Counted from the first letter of the stretch, positions 7,906 to 17,461 are shown. The stretch: DNA of 64,000 bases from Salibacterium qingdaonense (GCF_900114715.1 NZ_FOTY01000010.1:1-64000), one strand, 5' to 3'. Translations and numbers: made by a program. Notes: generated by a model not told the origin, from the sequence alone.

Positions 7906-8781
7906 TTACGCGTAATCAATAGAACGCAGCCGCCCCGGGAAAATTCCAGCGCAGCAGTTTCCGGATGGAGCGGTCGATGTGAAGACACTTCCCGCTTTCA
8001 GGACGCGCCCTCTCATGACGACAATATCCGGATTTCTGTCCGAAATCAATGTCTGTTTCCGGGTTCTTCCCGCCTGTTCTGATTTATAGTATAACAGATA
8101 ATCAGCATCACCTCGAACGACAGAACCCTTTTTCGGGTACAGGCCGCAAAACTGAAGCTCTTTTTTATTCAGCACCGGCCCTGTTTTCAGGGAAAGGACC
8201 GGAAATGCAGCAGCCAAACTGTTTTCCCATTCTGTTTTTAAGCGGATCTCTTTCAACGTTTCAGAAGGCGGAAAACGAAATATGAAACTTATGGTCGATG
8301 GCCCAACCGCCTGACGGATCCAGTCCCAGGGTACACTTTTGCAGGCTTCATACGAGGAAAATGTGATTTCAATGAGCGGGTATTTGTTTACAATCACCCC
8401 CTGAATAAATGAAGAAGTGAGTCTGTTCGAAGGAATGGATGGGACGAGCATATAATCAACCGGTGGTGCCAGCTTACGTTGAATATTTATCCTGTTATCT
8501 TCTAATTCACGACGCGATTGGACCGGCATCAAGAGAAGAACTGTCGTGATTCCTCTACAGATAATGTTTGTCCACTTTTTGTCTGCCTCCTTTCCGAAAA
8601 AGGAGTACACACTTCCTCCCAGAGCCGTTGCTGCCGGAGTAATAAGAAACTCTCCGGCCTCCATTCTCATCATTCTTTCACGTCGGTTCCGGTAGAGTCC
8701 GGTAAATGACTGGTTTTGAACCTTCACATTGCGCTCCTTTTTGCGGCCTGGTTCCTCTGCCGACATAAGCCAGTAGTTCAT
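7906..8781 (-). CDS. Unrecognised 291-aa protein upstream of ypiA
   Basis: I do not recognise this protein. ATG 8781 is preceded by a very strong AAAAGGAGGGGG site, and 291 codons remain open, so it is very likely expressed. The N-terminus (residues 1-40) is basic and rich in Arg. A moderately hydrophobic stretch follows (about 43-80), then a mixed alpha/beta-like region with no catalytic signature that I can name. There is no signal peptide. It takes the place between tyrA and ypiA where B. subtilis has the EPSP-synthase gene, but it bears no resemblance to that enzyme. It has its own promoter with a hairpin-bearing leader. Confidence 0.6.
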   Translation of the reverse strand: MNYWLMSAEEPGRKKERNVKVQNQSFTGLYRNRRERMMRMEAGEFLITPAATALGGSVYSFFGKEADKKWTNIICRGITTVLLLMPVQSRRELEDNRINIQRKLAPPVDYMLVPSIPSNRLTSSFIQGVIVNKYPLIEITFSSYEACKSVPWDWIRQAVGPSTISFIFRFPPSETLKEIRLKTEWENSLAAAFPVLSLKTGPVLNKKELQFCGLYPKKGSVVRGDADYLLYYKSEQAGRTRKQTLISDRNPDIVVMRGRVLKAGSVFTSTAPSGNCCAGIFPGRLRSIDYA

Positions 8782-8877
8782 TCCGCTTCCCCCTCCTTTT
8801 ATGTGAAGCATTATATGCAGGACAACTTCAGTAAAGAAGGGAATATCCAGAAAGGAGAAACAGCCTCCATACAAAAG

Positions 8878-8907
8878 ACCCGGTAAGTAAACGCTTACAT
8901 ACCGGGT
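8878..8907 (-). promoter_or_regulatory. Leader hairpin enclosing a cre-like (CcpA) site
   Basis: Arms ACCCGGTA and TACCGGGT (8878-8885, 8900-8907) enclose GTAA-ACGC-TTAC, giving a nearly continuous hairpin, followed on the minus strand by TCTTTTGT. The central 15 bases on the minus strand (8886-8900, ATGTAAGCGTTTACT) fit the cre consensus WTGNAANCGNWNNCW at every fixed position. It lies about 60-85 bases downstream of the predicted transcription start and about 100 bases before the ATG at 8781. It could act as a CcpA roadblock, an attenuator, or both. Confidence 0.55.
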
Positions 8908-8970
8908 TAACAAAAAGTTATTCCATTTTGAGTATGGATAGGAGTGGAGAGAAACCATACGCTTGCCTTT

Positions 8971-8998
8971 ATTATAACTTTTCTCACCTTTTTGTCAA
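8971..8998 (-). promoter_or_regulatory. Sigma-A promoter upstream of the unknown gene and ypiA
   Basis: Consensus TTGACA (8993-8998) and TATAAT (8971-8976) with a 16-bp spacer on the minus strand. Transcription would start near 8964, giving a leader of about 180 bases. A second TATAAT (8812-8817) closer to the gene has only a weak -35. Confidence 0.75.
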
Positions 8999-9007
8999 GC
9001 GTACTTC

Positions 9008-9047
9008 AAAAAGATCTGGAAGGAAACGCCAGTTATACGCTTCCTTC
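9008..9047 (-). terminator. Terminator of the aro-trp-tyrA operon
   Basis: Downstream of tyrA, GAAGGAA pairs with TTCCTTC and the stem extends past one G-T wobble by two more pairs (9019-9047). TTTTT follows on the minus strand after six bases (9008-9012). Confidence 0.6.
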
Positions 9048-9059
9048 TCTGCAGGTTCT

Positions 9060-10160
9060 CTAGTTCATAATATATGTTTCATAGAATGCTTGTTCAAGCC
9101 GTGTTTTCCCCTCAAGCCTTTCCTGGTCGGAGCGGAAAGTCAGCTGCAGCACCCCCATAATGTCCTCTCTTGTTTCAATGATTCTAATATTAATGATACT
9201 GATCCCGCTTTCAGCAAGCATGCCGGTAATGTCAGATATGACGCCGGGATGGTCCGGTACATCCACAAATAGATCATAGTGGGAAGGAAGTACTCCCCGT
9301 TCCTTGGCGGGAAGCCCGTCCCGAAACGATTTGGCAGATCCGAAGTATTCAAGAATACCTTCACTGTCTTCTTCTTTAAGCATAGCCTCTACAGATTCCA
9401 TCTGGGCCTTCCACTGCTTCATAAGATCAAGCATCACCTGTTTATTATGGAGAAGAATATCCCGCCACATGACCGGACTGGCCGAAGCAATCCGTGTAAT
9501 ATCACGAAACCCTCCTGCTGCCATTCTCGTTACCAGGGAGTCGTCTTTATGGGTGTTTTTCACCTGCTGCACAAGACCTGCTGCAATAATATGCGGGAAA
9601 TGACTGATCAGCCCGGCCAGCTCGTCATGCTGATCTGCTGTCAGCTCCAGAAATTGAGCACGGGTTCCTTTCAGCCAATCCTGCAGCTGCATAATAGTAG
9701 AAGCAAGTGTACCCTGGACAGGAGTCAGTACATAAAAAGCATTTTCAAATAAATGTGCTTTAGCAGCCTGGACGCCGCTTTTATGTGATCCTGCCATAGG
9801 GTGGCCTCCGACAAACTCAACCCCTTTTTCATGCAGCATGCCGGCTTTTTCCACAATTCTTTTTTTTGTGCTTCCGACATCTGTAATAATGGTCCCCTTA
9901 CGCAGAGGCATATCGAGAAGCTGTTCTATCATTACTTCCGTTTTTGTTACAGGTACAGCAAGTATAATCAGTTCTGCCTTCCCTGCCGCAGTGGAAATAT
10001 CAGTCGTATCATCATCAATGACACCCAACGAGCGCGCGAGTCTCAACTGATTCTCGTCTATATCGACTCCGGTAATATGTACATCATGTTCGTTTTTAAT
10101 GGACAGGGCAATCGAACCGCCTATCAGCCCCATCCCCACTACACAAATGTTCCTTGGCAC
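9060..10160 (-). CDS. tyrA: Prephenate dehydrogenase with C-terminal ACT domain
   Basis: Oxidatively decarboxylates prephenate to 4-hydroxyphenylpyruvate, the tyrosine branch. The 366-aa protein has an N-terminal NAD Rossmann motif (GMGLIGGSIA, residues 9-18), a central helical prephenate dehydrogenase domain with GGHPMAGSH, and a C-terminal ACT domain (about 295-366; VPDHPGVISDITGML) that probably senses tyrosine. The start is GTG 10160 with GGAGGG upstream. It is the last gene of the aro-trp block, after hisC as in B. subtilis. No EPSP-synthase gene follows. Confidence 0.95.
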   Translation of the reverse strand: MPRNICVVGMGLIGGSIALSIKNEHDVHITGVDIDENQLRLARSLGVIDDDTTDISTAAGKAELIILAVPVTKTEVMIEQLLDMPLRKGTIITDVGSTKKRIVEKAGMLHEKGVEFVGGHPMAGSHKSGVQAAKAHLFENAFYVLTPVQGTLASTIMQLQDWLKGTRAQFLELTADQHDELAGLISHFPHIIAAGLVQQVKNTHKDDSLVTRMAAGGFRDITRIASASPVMWRDILLHNKQVMLDLMKQWKAQMESVEAMLKEEDSEGILEYFGSAKSFRDGLPAKERGVLPSHYDLFVDVPDHPGVISDITGMLAESGISIINIRIIETREDIMGVLQLTFRSDQERLEGKTRLEQAFYETYIMN

Positions 10161-10245
10161 TGTCTCTCCCTCCTTCGTACCTGGGTGTCTGAATCACTAG
10201 ACACAAAACAGACGCTCTGCGCACAGGCAGAGCGGCCGTTTAACA

Positions 10246-11352
10246 TTACTGTTCAGACAACGTGCTGTTTTCGCTCAGGCTTTCGTCGAGCGCCTTCAGG
10301 AATAATTGATTCTGTTCTTTCGTTCCTGCTGTCACCCTTATGGAATCAGGGAAACCAAGGGATTCACCGGAACGGACGATAAACCCTTTTCTCAGCAGTG
10401 AATCAAACATCCTGTTTCCTGGAATGCCCGTATTTATCAGCAGAAAGTTTGTCTGGGACGGAAGATAGGATAGGCCGTGTGATTCGCAGAAACGTTCAAA
10501 TTCATCCAGTGCTTCCCTGTTTTCTCTCCGGCAGCTTTCTACATATTCCTGATCTTTTAAAGCGGCTGCAGCTGCTTTCTGGGCAATCGTTGTCGTATTA
10601 AAAGGAGGCCGGATTGGATCAAGTGCCTGCACGAGTTCCGTTGAACCTGCACCGTACCCGACCCGGAGCGAAGCCAGCCCGTAGGCTTTGGAAAACGTGC
10701 GGAGCACCATAAGGTTCGGGTAATCATTCAATAAAGAAAGAGTGTCCGGGTAGTCCGGCGCTGTGACGTATTCGATATAGGCTTCGTCGGAAACGACGAG
10801 GACATCAGACGGAACCTGCTCTAAGAAAGATTCAAATTCCTCTTTTGTTGTATACGTACCTGTAGGGTTATTAGGGTTGCACACCCAGATGATGCGGGTG
10901 TTTTCATCGACTTGATCGAGCATCGCCGGAAGATCATGATACCCGTTTTTAAGAGGAACTTCTCTTATTTCAGCCCCTTCCACAACAGCATTATGTTTGT
11001 ACTGTGAAAATGTGGGTGATGCCATTACTGTATTTGTCTCCGGTGTTAAAAGTGCACGGCACAACATCAGAATAACCTCATCGGATCCCGCTCCAAAAAC
11101 AAGCTGCGACGGATCTATATTCAGGTGCGCAGCTGTTTGCGAGCGGAGTTCTGCCGCGTAGCCGTCCGGATAAATTTCCGGATGACCGGCAGCTTCAGCA
11201 GCAGCTTCAGCCGCTGCCGGAGAAGGGCCGTATGGATTTTCATTGGATGCCAGTTTATGCACTTCAGACAGCCCGAGTTCCTGTTTTACTTCTTCCATCG
11301 GCTTGCCGGGTTTGTAAGGCTCCATACCGATAATTTGTGTTTTTACCTTCAT
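10246..11352 (-). CDS. hisC: Histidinol-phosphate / aromatic aminotransferase HisC
   Basis: A fold-type I PLP aminotransferase of 368 aa. The KLASNENPYGPSP N-terminal signature and the Schiff-base lysine in TFSKAYGLAS are visible. In Bacillus this enzyme serves both histidine synthesis and the last step of phenylalanine and tyrosine synthesis, which explains its place between trpA and tyrA. ATG 11352 is preferred because AAAGGTG lies 9 bp before it; ATG 11358 and GTG 11364 are in frame but too close to the site. Confidence 0.95.
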   Translation of the reverse strand: MKVKTQIIGMEPYKPGKPMEEVKQELGLSEVHKLASNENPYGPSPAAAEAAAEAAGHPEIYPDGYAAELRSQTAAHLNIDPSQLVFGAGSDEVILMLCRALLTPETNTVMASPTFSQYKHNAVVEGAEIREVPLKNGYHDLPAMLDQVDENTRIIWVCNPNNPTGTYTTKEEFESFLEQVPSDVLVVSDEAYIEYVTAPDYPDTLSLLNDYPNLMVLRTFSKAYGLASLRVGYGAGSTELVQALDPIRPPFNTTTIAQKAAAAALKDQEYVESCRRENREALDEFERFCESHGLSYLPSQTNFLLINTGIPGNRMFDSLLRKGFIVRSGESLGFPDSIRVTAGTKEQNQLFLKALDESLSENSTLSEQ

Positions 11353-11399
11353 TGTCATCTGCACCTTTCATCGTTTCACAAAAATCTTCTTTCTCTATC

Positions 11400-12209
11400 T
11401 TACGACGAAATGAGAGAGGACACAAACGATTTTACCGCATCAAGTGCGTTTGATTTTTCTTCCGGATTCTTGAAACGTTCCAAGTTTTCCTCCACTTTTT
11501 TCATAATCGCGCTTCCTACAATAACACCGTCACAAACACCATCCAGGCTTTTAACCTGAGCCGGGGTGGATATTCCAAATCCAGCTGCGACCGGAACACT
11601 GCTGTTCTTTTTCACTTTTTCAATAAAGGAATAAGCCTCCGGAGGAAAGCTATCTCTCGTCCCTGTCACACCCAGACTCGAAACGCAGTACAAAAACCCT
11701 TCTGCTTCTCCGGCGAGTTTTTCAATACGGCCTCCGGATGTCGGAGCAACAAGCGTTATGTTTACCAGTCCGCGTGCCGCAGCCATGTTATGGATATCTC
11801 TACTTTCTTCATAAGGAAGATCAGGTATTAAAACACCATCGCCGCCATTTTCTTTTAATTGGTCAAAAAAGTACTTCTCCCCCATCTGCAGTACAGGATT
11901 GTAATAAGTAAAAGCAATCACAGGGATGGTCAAACCTCTCTGCCGCATAAACGGAATCAGCTCAACGGCGCGCCGCAGACTCATTTCGTTTTGCAATGCG
12001 CGGGAGGCGGACCGCTGCAGAAGTGGTCCGTCAGCGAGCGGATCGGAATACGGGATGCCGAGTTCAAGGATATGTGCGCCCGCTTCCTCAAGCTTCAGAG
12101 CTAGATCAATGGTCGTTTCCGGATCAGGGTCGCCCGCCATGATAAAAGGAATGAAAAGCGGGTATTCTGCCTGTTCAGCTGCTTTTTGCACCATGGTTCC
12201 TTCCATCAT
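11400..12209 (-). CDS. trpA: Tryptophan synthase alpha chain
   Basis: Cleaves indole-3-glycerol phosphate to indole and glyceraldehyde 3-phosphate. The 269-aa TIM barrel shows the signature [14 protein letters not shown] with the catalytic Glu and Asp, and the phosphate loop GFGIS near residue 210. The ATG at 12209 overlaps the trpB stop codon by 4 bases (ATGA), a sign of translational coupling; GGAGG lies just upstream. Confidence 0.97.
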   Translation of the reverse strand: MMEGTMVQKAAEQAEYPLFIPFIMAGDPDPETTIDLALKLEEAGAHILELGIPYSDPLADGPLLQRSASRALQNEMSLRRAVELIPFMRQRGLTIPVIAFTYYNPVLQMGEKYFFDQLKENGGDGVLIPDLPYEESRDIHNMAAARGLVNITLVAPTSGGRIEKLAGEAEGFLYCVSSLGVTGTRDSFPPEAYSFIEKVKKNSSVPVAAGFGISTPAQVKSLDGVCDGVIVGSAIMKKVEENLERFKNPEEKSNALDAVKSFVSSLISS

Positions 12210-13402
12210 TGTTCCTCCTTTTCCATGAATTTCTTAATGGAATGGACGTCTTTATCGCCTCTGCCGGAAAGACAGATTACAATGGTCTGCTCCTTTGACA
12301 TTTTTTCTGCCTCCTGAAAAGCAAGGTGCAGAGCATGCGCTGATTCTACGGCGGGAAGAATACCTTCTTTTTTTGTTAAAAGGGTTAATGCATCAAGTGC
12401 CTCTTTATCCGTCACTCCTTCATAAGTCACACGTCCTGATTCCGCGAGATGAGCATGCTCGGGGCCTATACCAGGGTAATCAAGACCTGCCGAAATGGAA
12501 TACGGTTCAATAATCTGACCGTTTTCATCCTGAATCAAGTAAGTGAGCGAACCATGAATAACACCTTTTGTTCCTTTATTGATCGTGGCTGCATGGTTAT
12601 CGGTGTGCATACCTTCTCCAGCAGCTTCAGCACCATAAAGCTTCACATCGTCATTCAGAAAAGGGTGGAACATTCCGATAGCATTACTGCCCCCGCCTAC
12701 ACAGGCAAAGACAGCGTCCGGAAGGGAGCCTGTTTTCTGCACCGTCTGTTCTCTTGTTTCATCCCCTATCACTCTCTGAAAATCCCGGACCATTCTCGGA
12801 TAAGGGTGAGGGCCGACAACGGAACCGATGAGATAAAATGTATCTTCCACATTTGCCACCCAGTACCGTATCGCGTCATTAGTGGCATCTTTTAATGTTT
12901 TACTGCCGGAGTGCACCGGTACGACTTCAGCTCCAAGCAGCTCCATCCGAAAAACGTTCAGCTCTTGTCTGCGGGTGTCTTCCTCTCCCATAAACACTTT
13001 ACACTCAAGACCCATAGCAGCGCATACCGTAGCCGTTGCGACGCCGTGCTGTCCGGCACCTGTTTCGGCAACAATTTTTTTCTTTCCCATTCTCCTGGCA
13101 AGCAGAGCCTGTCCGATGGCATTGTTCAATTTATGCGCCCCGGTGTGCAGAAGATCTTCGCGTTTCAGATAGACCGAAGCGCCGCCGAGATAATGTGTAA
13201 TACGTTCAGCGTATGTCAGCGCTGTCGGTCTCCCCGCATATTCACGGAGGGTCTGGTGGTATTCATCAACAAACGCCTGATCCTGCACCGCCTCATCCAA
13301 CGCTTCTTCCAATTCCTCCAAAGCATACATCAACGTCTCCGGCACAAATTTTCCGCCGAAATTTCCATATCTTCCTTTTTCATCGGGATACATGGTTTTC
13401 AT
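12206..13402 (-). CDS. trpB: Tryptophan synthase beta chain
   Basis: Condenses indole with serine. The 398-aa PLP enzyme has the Schiff-base lysine in [10 protein letters not shown], the ETGAGQHG loop and the GGGSNA phosphate-binding loop, all intact. It starts at ATG 13402 with AGAGG upstream, inside the last 23 bases of trpF. Confidence 0.97.
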   Translation of the reverse strand: MKTMYPDEKGRYGNFGGKFVPETLMYALEELEEALDEAVQDQAFVDEYHQTLREYAGRPTALTYAERITHYLGGASVYLKREDLLHTGAHKLNNAIGQALLARRMGKKKIVAETGAGQHGVATATVCAAMGLECKVFMGEEDTRRQELNVFRMELLGAEVVPVHSGSKTLKDATNDAIRYWVANVEDTFYLIGSVVGPHPYPRMVRDFQRVIGDETREQTVQKTGSLPDAVFACVGGGSNAIGMFHPFLNDDVKLYGAEAAGEGMHTDNHAATINKGTKGVIHGSLTYLIQDENGQIIEPYSISAGLDYPGIGPEHAHLAESGRVTYEGVTDKEALDALTLLTKKEGILPAVESAHALHLAFQEAEKMSKEQTIVICLSGRGDKDVHSIKKFMEKEEQ

Positions 13403-14036
13403 TGCTGTTCAACCTCTTTTCCATTTCCATTACAAGGGATTTATCTTTTTTTCCTTCTTTTTCAATGCCGCTTGAGACATCGACACCCCACGGATGAAAC
13501 GAGACAAGCTCCCCTGCGTTACCGGGATTGACGCCCCCGGCAATCAAAACAGGGATGCCGTGTTCTTTACCAAATGAAACATAGCCGGGAACGTGGGACC
13601 AGTCAAACTGCTGTCCGGTACCACCCCTGGCTCCCTTTACTTTGGCATCTACAATAAATCCATCCGCTGCTTCGTACTGCTTCATTTTTTCCAGCGTCTT
13701 TGTATCATGAGGTACTGCTTTCCAGATTTCTCTGCCGGTTGTCTTCTTTATATTTTCAAGATCACGGACTGTTTCATCTCCGTGCAGCTGTATAATGTCC
13801 GGGTTCACTATTTCCACCGCTCGTTTTATTTCCTCCAGGGGAGCGTTAACAAACAGTACAGCAATTTTCTTCCCCGGAAGCGGACATGTATCGAGCCAGA
13901 TTTTTACGGTTTCCGGAGAAACGCGCCGGCGGCTCTCAGCCATTACAAACCCCGCATAATCAGCACTCGACTCCGCCACGGTCACCACATCATCCAGAGA
14001 GTGCAGGCCGCATAATTTCAGTTTCGGCACCGTCAT
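13380..14036 (-). CDS. trpF: Phosphoribosylanthranilate isomerase
   Basis: A 218-aa TIM barrel catalysing the Amadori rearrangement of phosphoribosylanthranilate. The catalytic Cys in KLCGL near the N-terminus, the Asp in FIVDAK and the GGVNPGN phosphate loop are present. ATG 14036 is preceded by AAAGGAG. Only one base separates it from trpC, and it overlaps trpB. Confidence 0.95.
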   Translation of the reverse strand: MTVPKLKLCGLHSLDDVVTVAESSADYAGFVMAESRRRVSPETVKIWLDTCPLPGKKIAVLFVNAPLEEIKRAVEIVNPDIIQLHGDETVRDLENIKKTTGREIWKAVPHDTKTLEKMKQYEAADGFIVDAKVKGARGGTGQQFDWSHVPGYVSFGKEHGIPVLIAGGVNPGNAGELVSFHPWGVDVSSGIEKEGKKDKSLVMEMEKRLNSNENHVSR

Positions 14037-14037
14037 A

Positions 14038-14793
14038 TCAGGATTCTCCTTTCAACGCTCTCAGGGCTGACTCCACGTCGTCCCGGCGCATCAAAGATTC
14101 ACCCACGAGCACAGCCTTGGCTCCTGCCTGCTGAACAAAGGCCATATCTTCGGGTGTATGAATCCCGCTTTCGCTTACCAGCAGAGTCTCAGGTGGTATA
14201 TGGCGGCTTAGTTCGTTCGTAACTTGAAGAGTCGTTTCAAACGTTGTCAGATCTCTGTTATTGATACCGATAAGCATGGGACAAAACAATCCAAGCACTG
14301 CATCGAGTTCGGCCAGGGAATGGCATTCGACCAGTACTTCCATTCCTTTTTCCACCGCTGAAAGATATAAGTCATGGAGCTTTTTTGGTTCAAGGGCAGC
14401 TGCGATGAGCAGAACGGCATCCGCCCCCATCCGCCTGCTTTCTTCTATCTGGGTTTCTTCTATCATAAAATCTTTGCGCAGGACAGGCAATCCGGTTTTA
14501 TGTTTCACTTCTGTTAAGTAATCCCGGCTTCCCTGGAAATACGTTTCATCGGTTAACACCGAAAGAGCTGCCGCACCGCCCTTTTCATACTGGCGGGCAA
14601 TATCTGCGGGATCAAACGGAGAACGGATCAAACCTTTTGACGGAGATGCTTTTTTCACCTCGGCAATGACCTGCACCTCATCTGCTTCTGCTCTCAATGC
14701 CTTTGTCAGGGAATACCTTGTAACCGGTGCCTCCTCAGGCATTGTCAGTGTCTTCAATTCTTCTCTTTTAGTCTCAAGAATTCGATCAAGCAT
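14038..14793 (-). CDS. trpC: Indole-3-glycerol phosphate synthase
   Basis: A 251-aa TIM barrel that closes the indole ring. It shows the EVKKASPSKG motif with catalytic Glu and Lys, the second lysine in LRKDF, and GINNRDL. ATG 14793 is chosen: it overlaps the trpD stop by 8 bases and has AGGTGG 9 bp upstream; ATG 14802 abuts that site and is less likely. Confidence 0.95.
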   Translation of the reverse strand: MLDRILETKREELKTLTMPEEAPVTRYSLTKALRAEADEVQVIAEVKKASPSKGLIRSPFDPADIARQYEKGGAAALSVLTDETYFQGSRDYLTEVKHKTGLPVLRKDFMIEETQIEESRRMGADAVLLIAAALEPKKLHDLYLSAVEKGMEVLVECHSLAELDAVLGLFCPMLIGINNRDLTTFETTLQVTNELSRHIPPETLLVSESGIHTPEDMAFVQQAGAKAVLVGESLMRRDDVESALRALKGES

Positions 14794-15811
14794 GATTTGC
14801 ATCCACCTCGCTCTGCTGCAGATTGTTCAAGTGCTGCATTACTGTACCGTTATCGATCACTTCTGCAGCAAGGGCAGCCCCTTCTTTAAACGTACGGCAG
14901 CGCTCTGATGTATAAAGACCCGCAGCCATATTCATGAGTAGAATGTCTCTGGCTGCCCCCTGTTTCCCGCCATTGAATATAGATTGGATGAGTGCTGCAC
15001 TTTCTTGTACATCCTGTACCTGTGCGTCTTTAACCGGTGACGTGCGGAGTCCAAAATCTTCAGGACTCACGGTATACTCATTCACTTCACCGTTTCGCAG
15101 TTCCGCTACATACGTTATCCCGGCTGTCGTAATTTCATCCATGCCGTCACCACCTGTCACAAAAAGCGCCCGTTCCGCTCCGAGTCTGTTTAATACTTGT
15201 GCCATTTTTCTGCCGTAGTCTTTGTTGAACACTCCTATCACCTGCGCGCGCGCCCCGGCCGGGTTTGTGAGAGGGCCCAGGAGGTTGAAAATAGTCCGGA
15301 ATCCGATTTCTTTTCTCGGGGTCACAGCATGCTTCATCGATGTATGGTATAAAGGAGCAAACAAAAATGCCAGATGGTACCGGCGCAGCGACTCTGCCGC
15401 TGTTTCCGGGGTGGTCTGCACAGGAATACCGAGTGCTTCCAGGACGTCGGCGCTGCCGCTTTTTGAGGAAACCGACCGATTTCCGTGCTTAGCTACAGGA
15501 ACACCCAGCGAAGACAAACCGATAGCGGATGCTGTCGATATATTATAGGTGGAGCTCATATCGCCTCCGGTGCCGCACGTATCTATAACGTATTCTTCAT
15601 CATGCTTCATCGGTATGACATGGCTCCGCATCGAAGCCGCAAAGCCGGTCATCTCTTCTACCGTTTCCCCGCGGTAACGAAGAACCGTAACGAGGCTTGC
15701 GATCTGACTTTCTGTAGCCCGCCCTTCCATAATTTCGTCCATTGTTTCTTCTGCCTGTTTCTCTGAAAGGCTGCCGCCTTCCATACATGTTTCTAATATC
15801 TCTTTAAACAT
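14786..15811 (-). CDS. trpD: Anthranilate phosphoribosyltransferase
   Basis: Transfers the phosphoribosyl group of PRPP to anthranilate. The 341-aa protein has the PRPP-binding DTCGTGGD motif (about residue 80), KHGNRSVSSKSGSAD, and the second metal site in GGDGMDE. ATG 15811 overlaps the end of trpE by 8 bases. There is no fused trpG domain; the glutamine amidotransferase subunit must be encoded elsewhere, as pabA/trpG is in B. subtilis. Confidence 0.96.
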   Translation of the reverse strand: MFKEILETCMEGGSLSEKQAEETMDEIMEGRATESQIASLVTVLRYRGETVEEMTGFAASMRSHVIPMKHDEEYVIDTCGTGGDMSSTYNISTASAIGLSSLGVPVAKHGNRSVSSKSGSADVLEALGIPVQTTPETAAESLRRYHLAFLFAPLYHTSMKHAVTPRKEIGFRTIFNLLGPLTNPAGARAQVIGVFNKDYGRKMAQVLNRLGAERALFVTGGDGMDEITTAGITYVAELRNGEVNEYTVSPEDFGLRTSPVKDAQVQDVQESAALIQSIFNGGKQGAARDILLMNMAAGLYTSERCRTFKEGAALAAEVIDNGTVMQHLNNLQQSEVDANHA

Positions 15812-17318
15812 GATTAGTGTCCCCCTTTTCCGAAAACACCGCTTCTGCTGCTTCAACTGCCCTCAACAGAGCTGCTGCTTTGTTCTGTGTTTCCTCATAT
15901 TCTTTTTCAGGTACAGAATCCGCTACAATGCCTGCACCGGCCTGTATCTTTGCTTTGCCGTTTTCAACAACCATTGTGCGGATGGAAATACAGGAATCAA
16001 TATTGCCGTCATATCCAAGATAACAGACCGCACCGGAGTAAATGCCGCGTCGGTGCGGCTCAAGACTTTTAAGTATTTCCATTGCACGGAATTTCGGAGC
16101 TCCCGAAACGGTTCCTGCGGGAAAAGATGCCTGAAGCGCTTCAACAGGGGTTATTTCCTTTTTGAGCTCCCCGGTAACTTTGGAAATGATATGCATAACA
16201 TGGGAAAACTTACCGACTTCCATTAGTACCGGTGTTTTTACCGATCCGTACTCTGCCACCCTTCCCGCGTCATTTCTGGCGAGATCAACAAGCATGTAAT
16301 GTTCGGCGCGCTCCTTCTCGTCTTGAAGAAGCTCACGGGTCAGCTCTTCATCCTCTTCCACTGAGCGCCCTCTCTTTCTTGTTCCGGCAATAGGGTGGAT
16401 TTCAATACGGCGGTCCTGCACCTGTATAAGCCTTTCCGGTGAACTGCCGACCACTTCTTTTTCCCCCAGCTTCAAATAAAACAGATAAGGGGAAGGATTG
16501 ATCATTCGAAGCGCCCGGTAGATGTCGAAGGCTTCAACGGATACCCTCCGCTCAAAGCGCTGGGACAAAACAGCCTGGAAAATGTCCCCTGCATTTATAT
16601 ACTCCTTGATGCGTTCGACATCCTGTTCGAATTTTTCTTTCGGGTAACACGTGTATACCTTTGAAAAATCAGCTTCCGCGCTTTTCCCAAGGGGTGCCTG
16701 GAGATGTCCGGTCGTCCGGGCGCCAGCTGTCAAAACATCCAAAAGCCGTTTCACTCCGGCAGCCGCATGGTCGTATCTTTCAGATAGAGTGATATCCGTA
16801 TCTTTGTTGTAATGGATAAATGTCAATTCCCTGTTTTCATGATCCATGGCTATAATCGTTTCACAAAACTGCAGGGTTACATGATCTTCTCCGGGAGCGT
16901 CTTCTTCCTTTTGAAGATCGGGTTCAAAATCTTCGATACTGTCATACGGAATGACACCAACGGCACCACCCAGAAAAGGAATATCAACTTCCGCCGGGGC
17001 AGGAGCAAGATACTGGATTGCTTCATCAAAAAGAACCGAGAGCGACGTGTTTTCCTTCAGGAGCGCTCCTTTTTCATTAACGAACGCATAGTTTCCACCG
17101 CGGTCCGTAATGGTAAATTGAGGATGCAGTCCAATAAAAGAATACCTGGACCACAGGGAAGCTTCATCTTTGCTTTCCAGCAGAAAAACCGCTTCTTCCT
17201 GAAACTTCTGAAACACTTCTATCGGGGTCAGGGTATCGGTGAAAAATGTACTGACATAGGGGATCATACTGTAAGTTTCTGCTTGTTTACAAAAAGTTGA
17301 AAAAGATGTTTCGGACAT
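15804..17318 (-). CDS. trpE: Anthranilate synthase component I
   Basis: Makes anthranilate from chorismate with an external TrpG. The 504-aa protein has the N-terminal component-I domain and the chorismate-binding domain with the SPSPYLFYL-like NPSPYLFYLKL, the IAGTRKRG block and the PAGTVSGAPK active-site motif. ATG 17318 has GAGGTGAG upstream. It is the first gene under the TRAP leader, although aroH-aroB-aroC readthrough may also supply it. Confidence 0.97.
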   Translation of the reverse strand: MSETSFSTFCKQAETYSMIPYVSTFFTDTLTPIEVFQKFQEEAVFLLESKDEASLWSRYSFIGLHPQFTITDRGGNYAFVNEKGALLKENTSLSVLFDEAIQYLAPAPAEVDIPFLGGAVGVIPYDSIEDFEPDLQKEEDAPGEDHVTLQFCETIIAMDHENRELTFIHYNKDTDITLSERYDHAAAGVKRLLDVLTAGARTTGHLQAPLGKSAEADFSKVYTCYPKEKFEQDVERIKEYINAGDIFQAVLSQRFERRVSVEAFDIYRALRMINPSPYLFYLKLGEKEVVGSSPERLIQVQDRRIEIHPIAGTRKRGRSVEEDEELTRELLQDEKERAEHYMLVDLARNDAGRVAEYGSVKTPVLMEVGKFSHVMHIISKVTGELKKEITPVEALQASFPAGTVSGAPKFRAMEILKSLEPHRRGIYSGAVCYLGYDGNIDSCISIRTMVVENGKAKIQAGAGIVADSVPEKEYEETQNKAAALLRAVEAAEAVFSEKGDTNHV

Positions 17319-17432
17319 GTGCTCACCTCTTTACGTACTTGGAAGAAGAGAGCGGGCAGAAGTAAAGCGCATAAGACGGTTCACACGGAAACCGCCGCCG
17401 CTGCATATAGGCGGGGAAGGGTGTATTCATAT

Positions 17433-17461
17433 AAAAAGCCTGAAACAGCGCTGTTTCAGGC
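17433..17461 (-). terminator. Attenuator terminator of the trp leader
   Basis: A perfect 24-base palindrome (17438-17461; GCCTGAAACAGC and its complement) is followed on the minus strand by TTTTT. It lies 115 bases before trpE, just 3' of the TRAP triplets. I could not identify the competing antiterminator pairing. Confidence 0.85.

Noticed and set aside
7887-7988. N-terminal extension of ypiA up to an ATG at 7988
   Set aside because: It overlaps the well-supported upstream gene, and TTG 7886 has a good ribosome site and gives the family length.
8782-8958. N-terminal extension of the unknown gene up to an ATG at 8958
   Set aside because: That start would be about 6 bases from the transcription start, would run through the leader hairpin and lacks a ribosome site; ATG 8781 has an excellent one.
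16560-16575. TGGGACAAAACAGCC, like the end of the dispersed repeat
   Set aside because: It is inside the conserved trpE coding region and has no hairpin or second end; a chance match.
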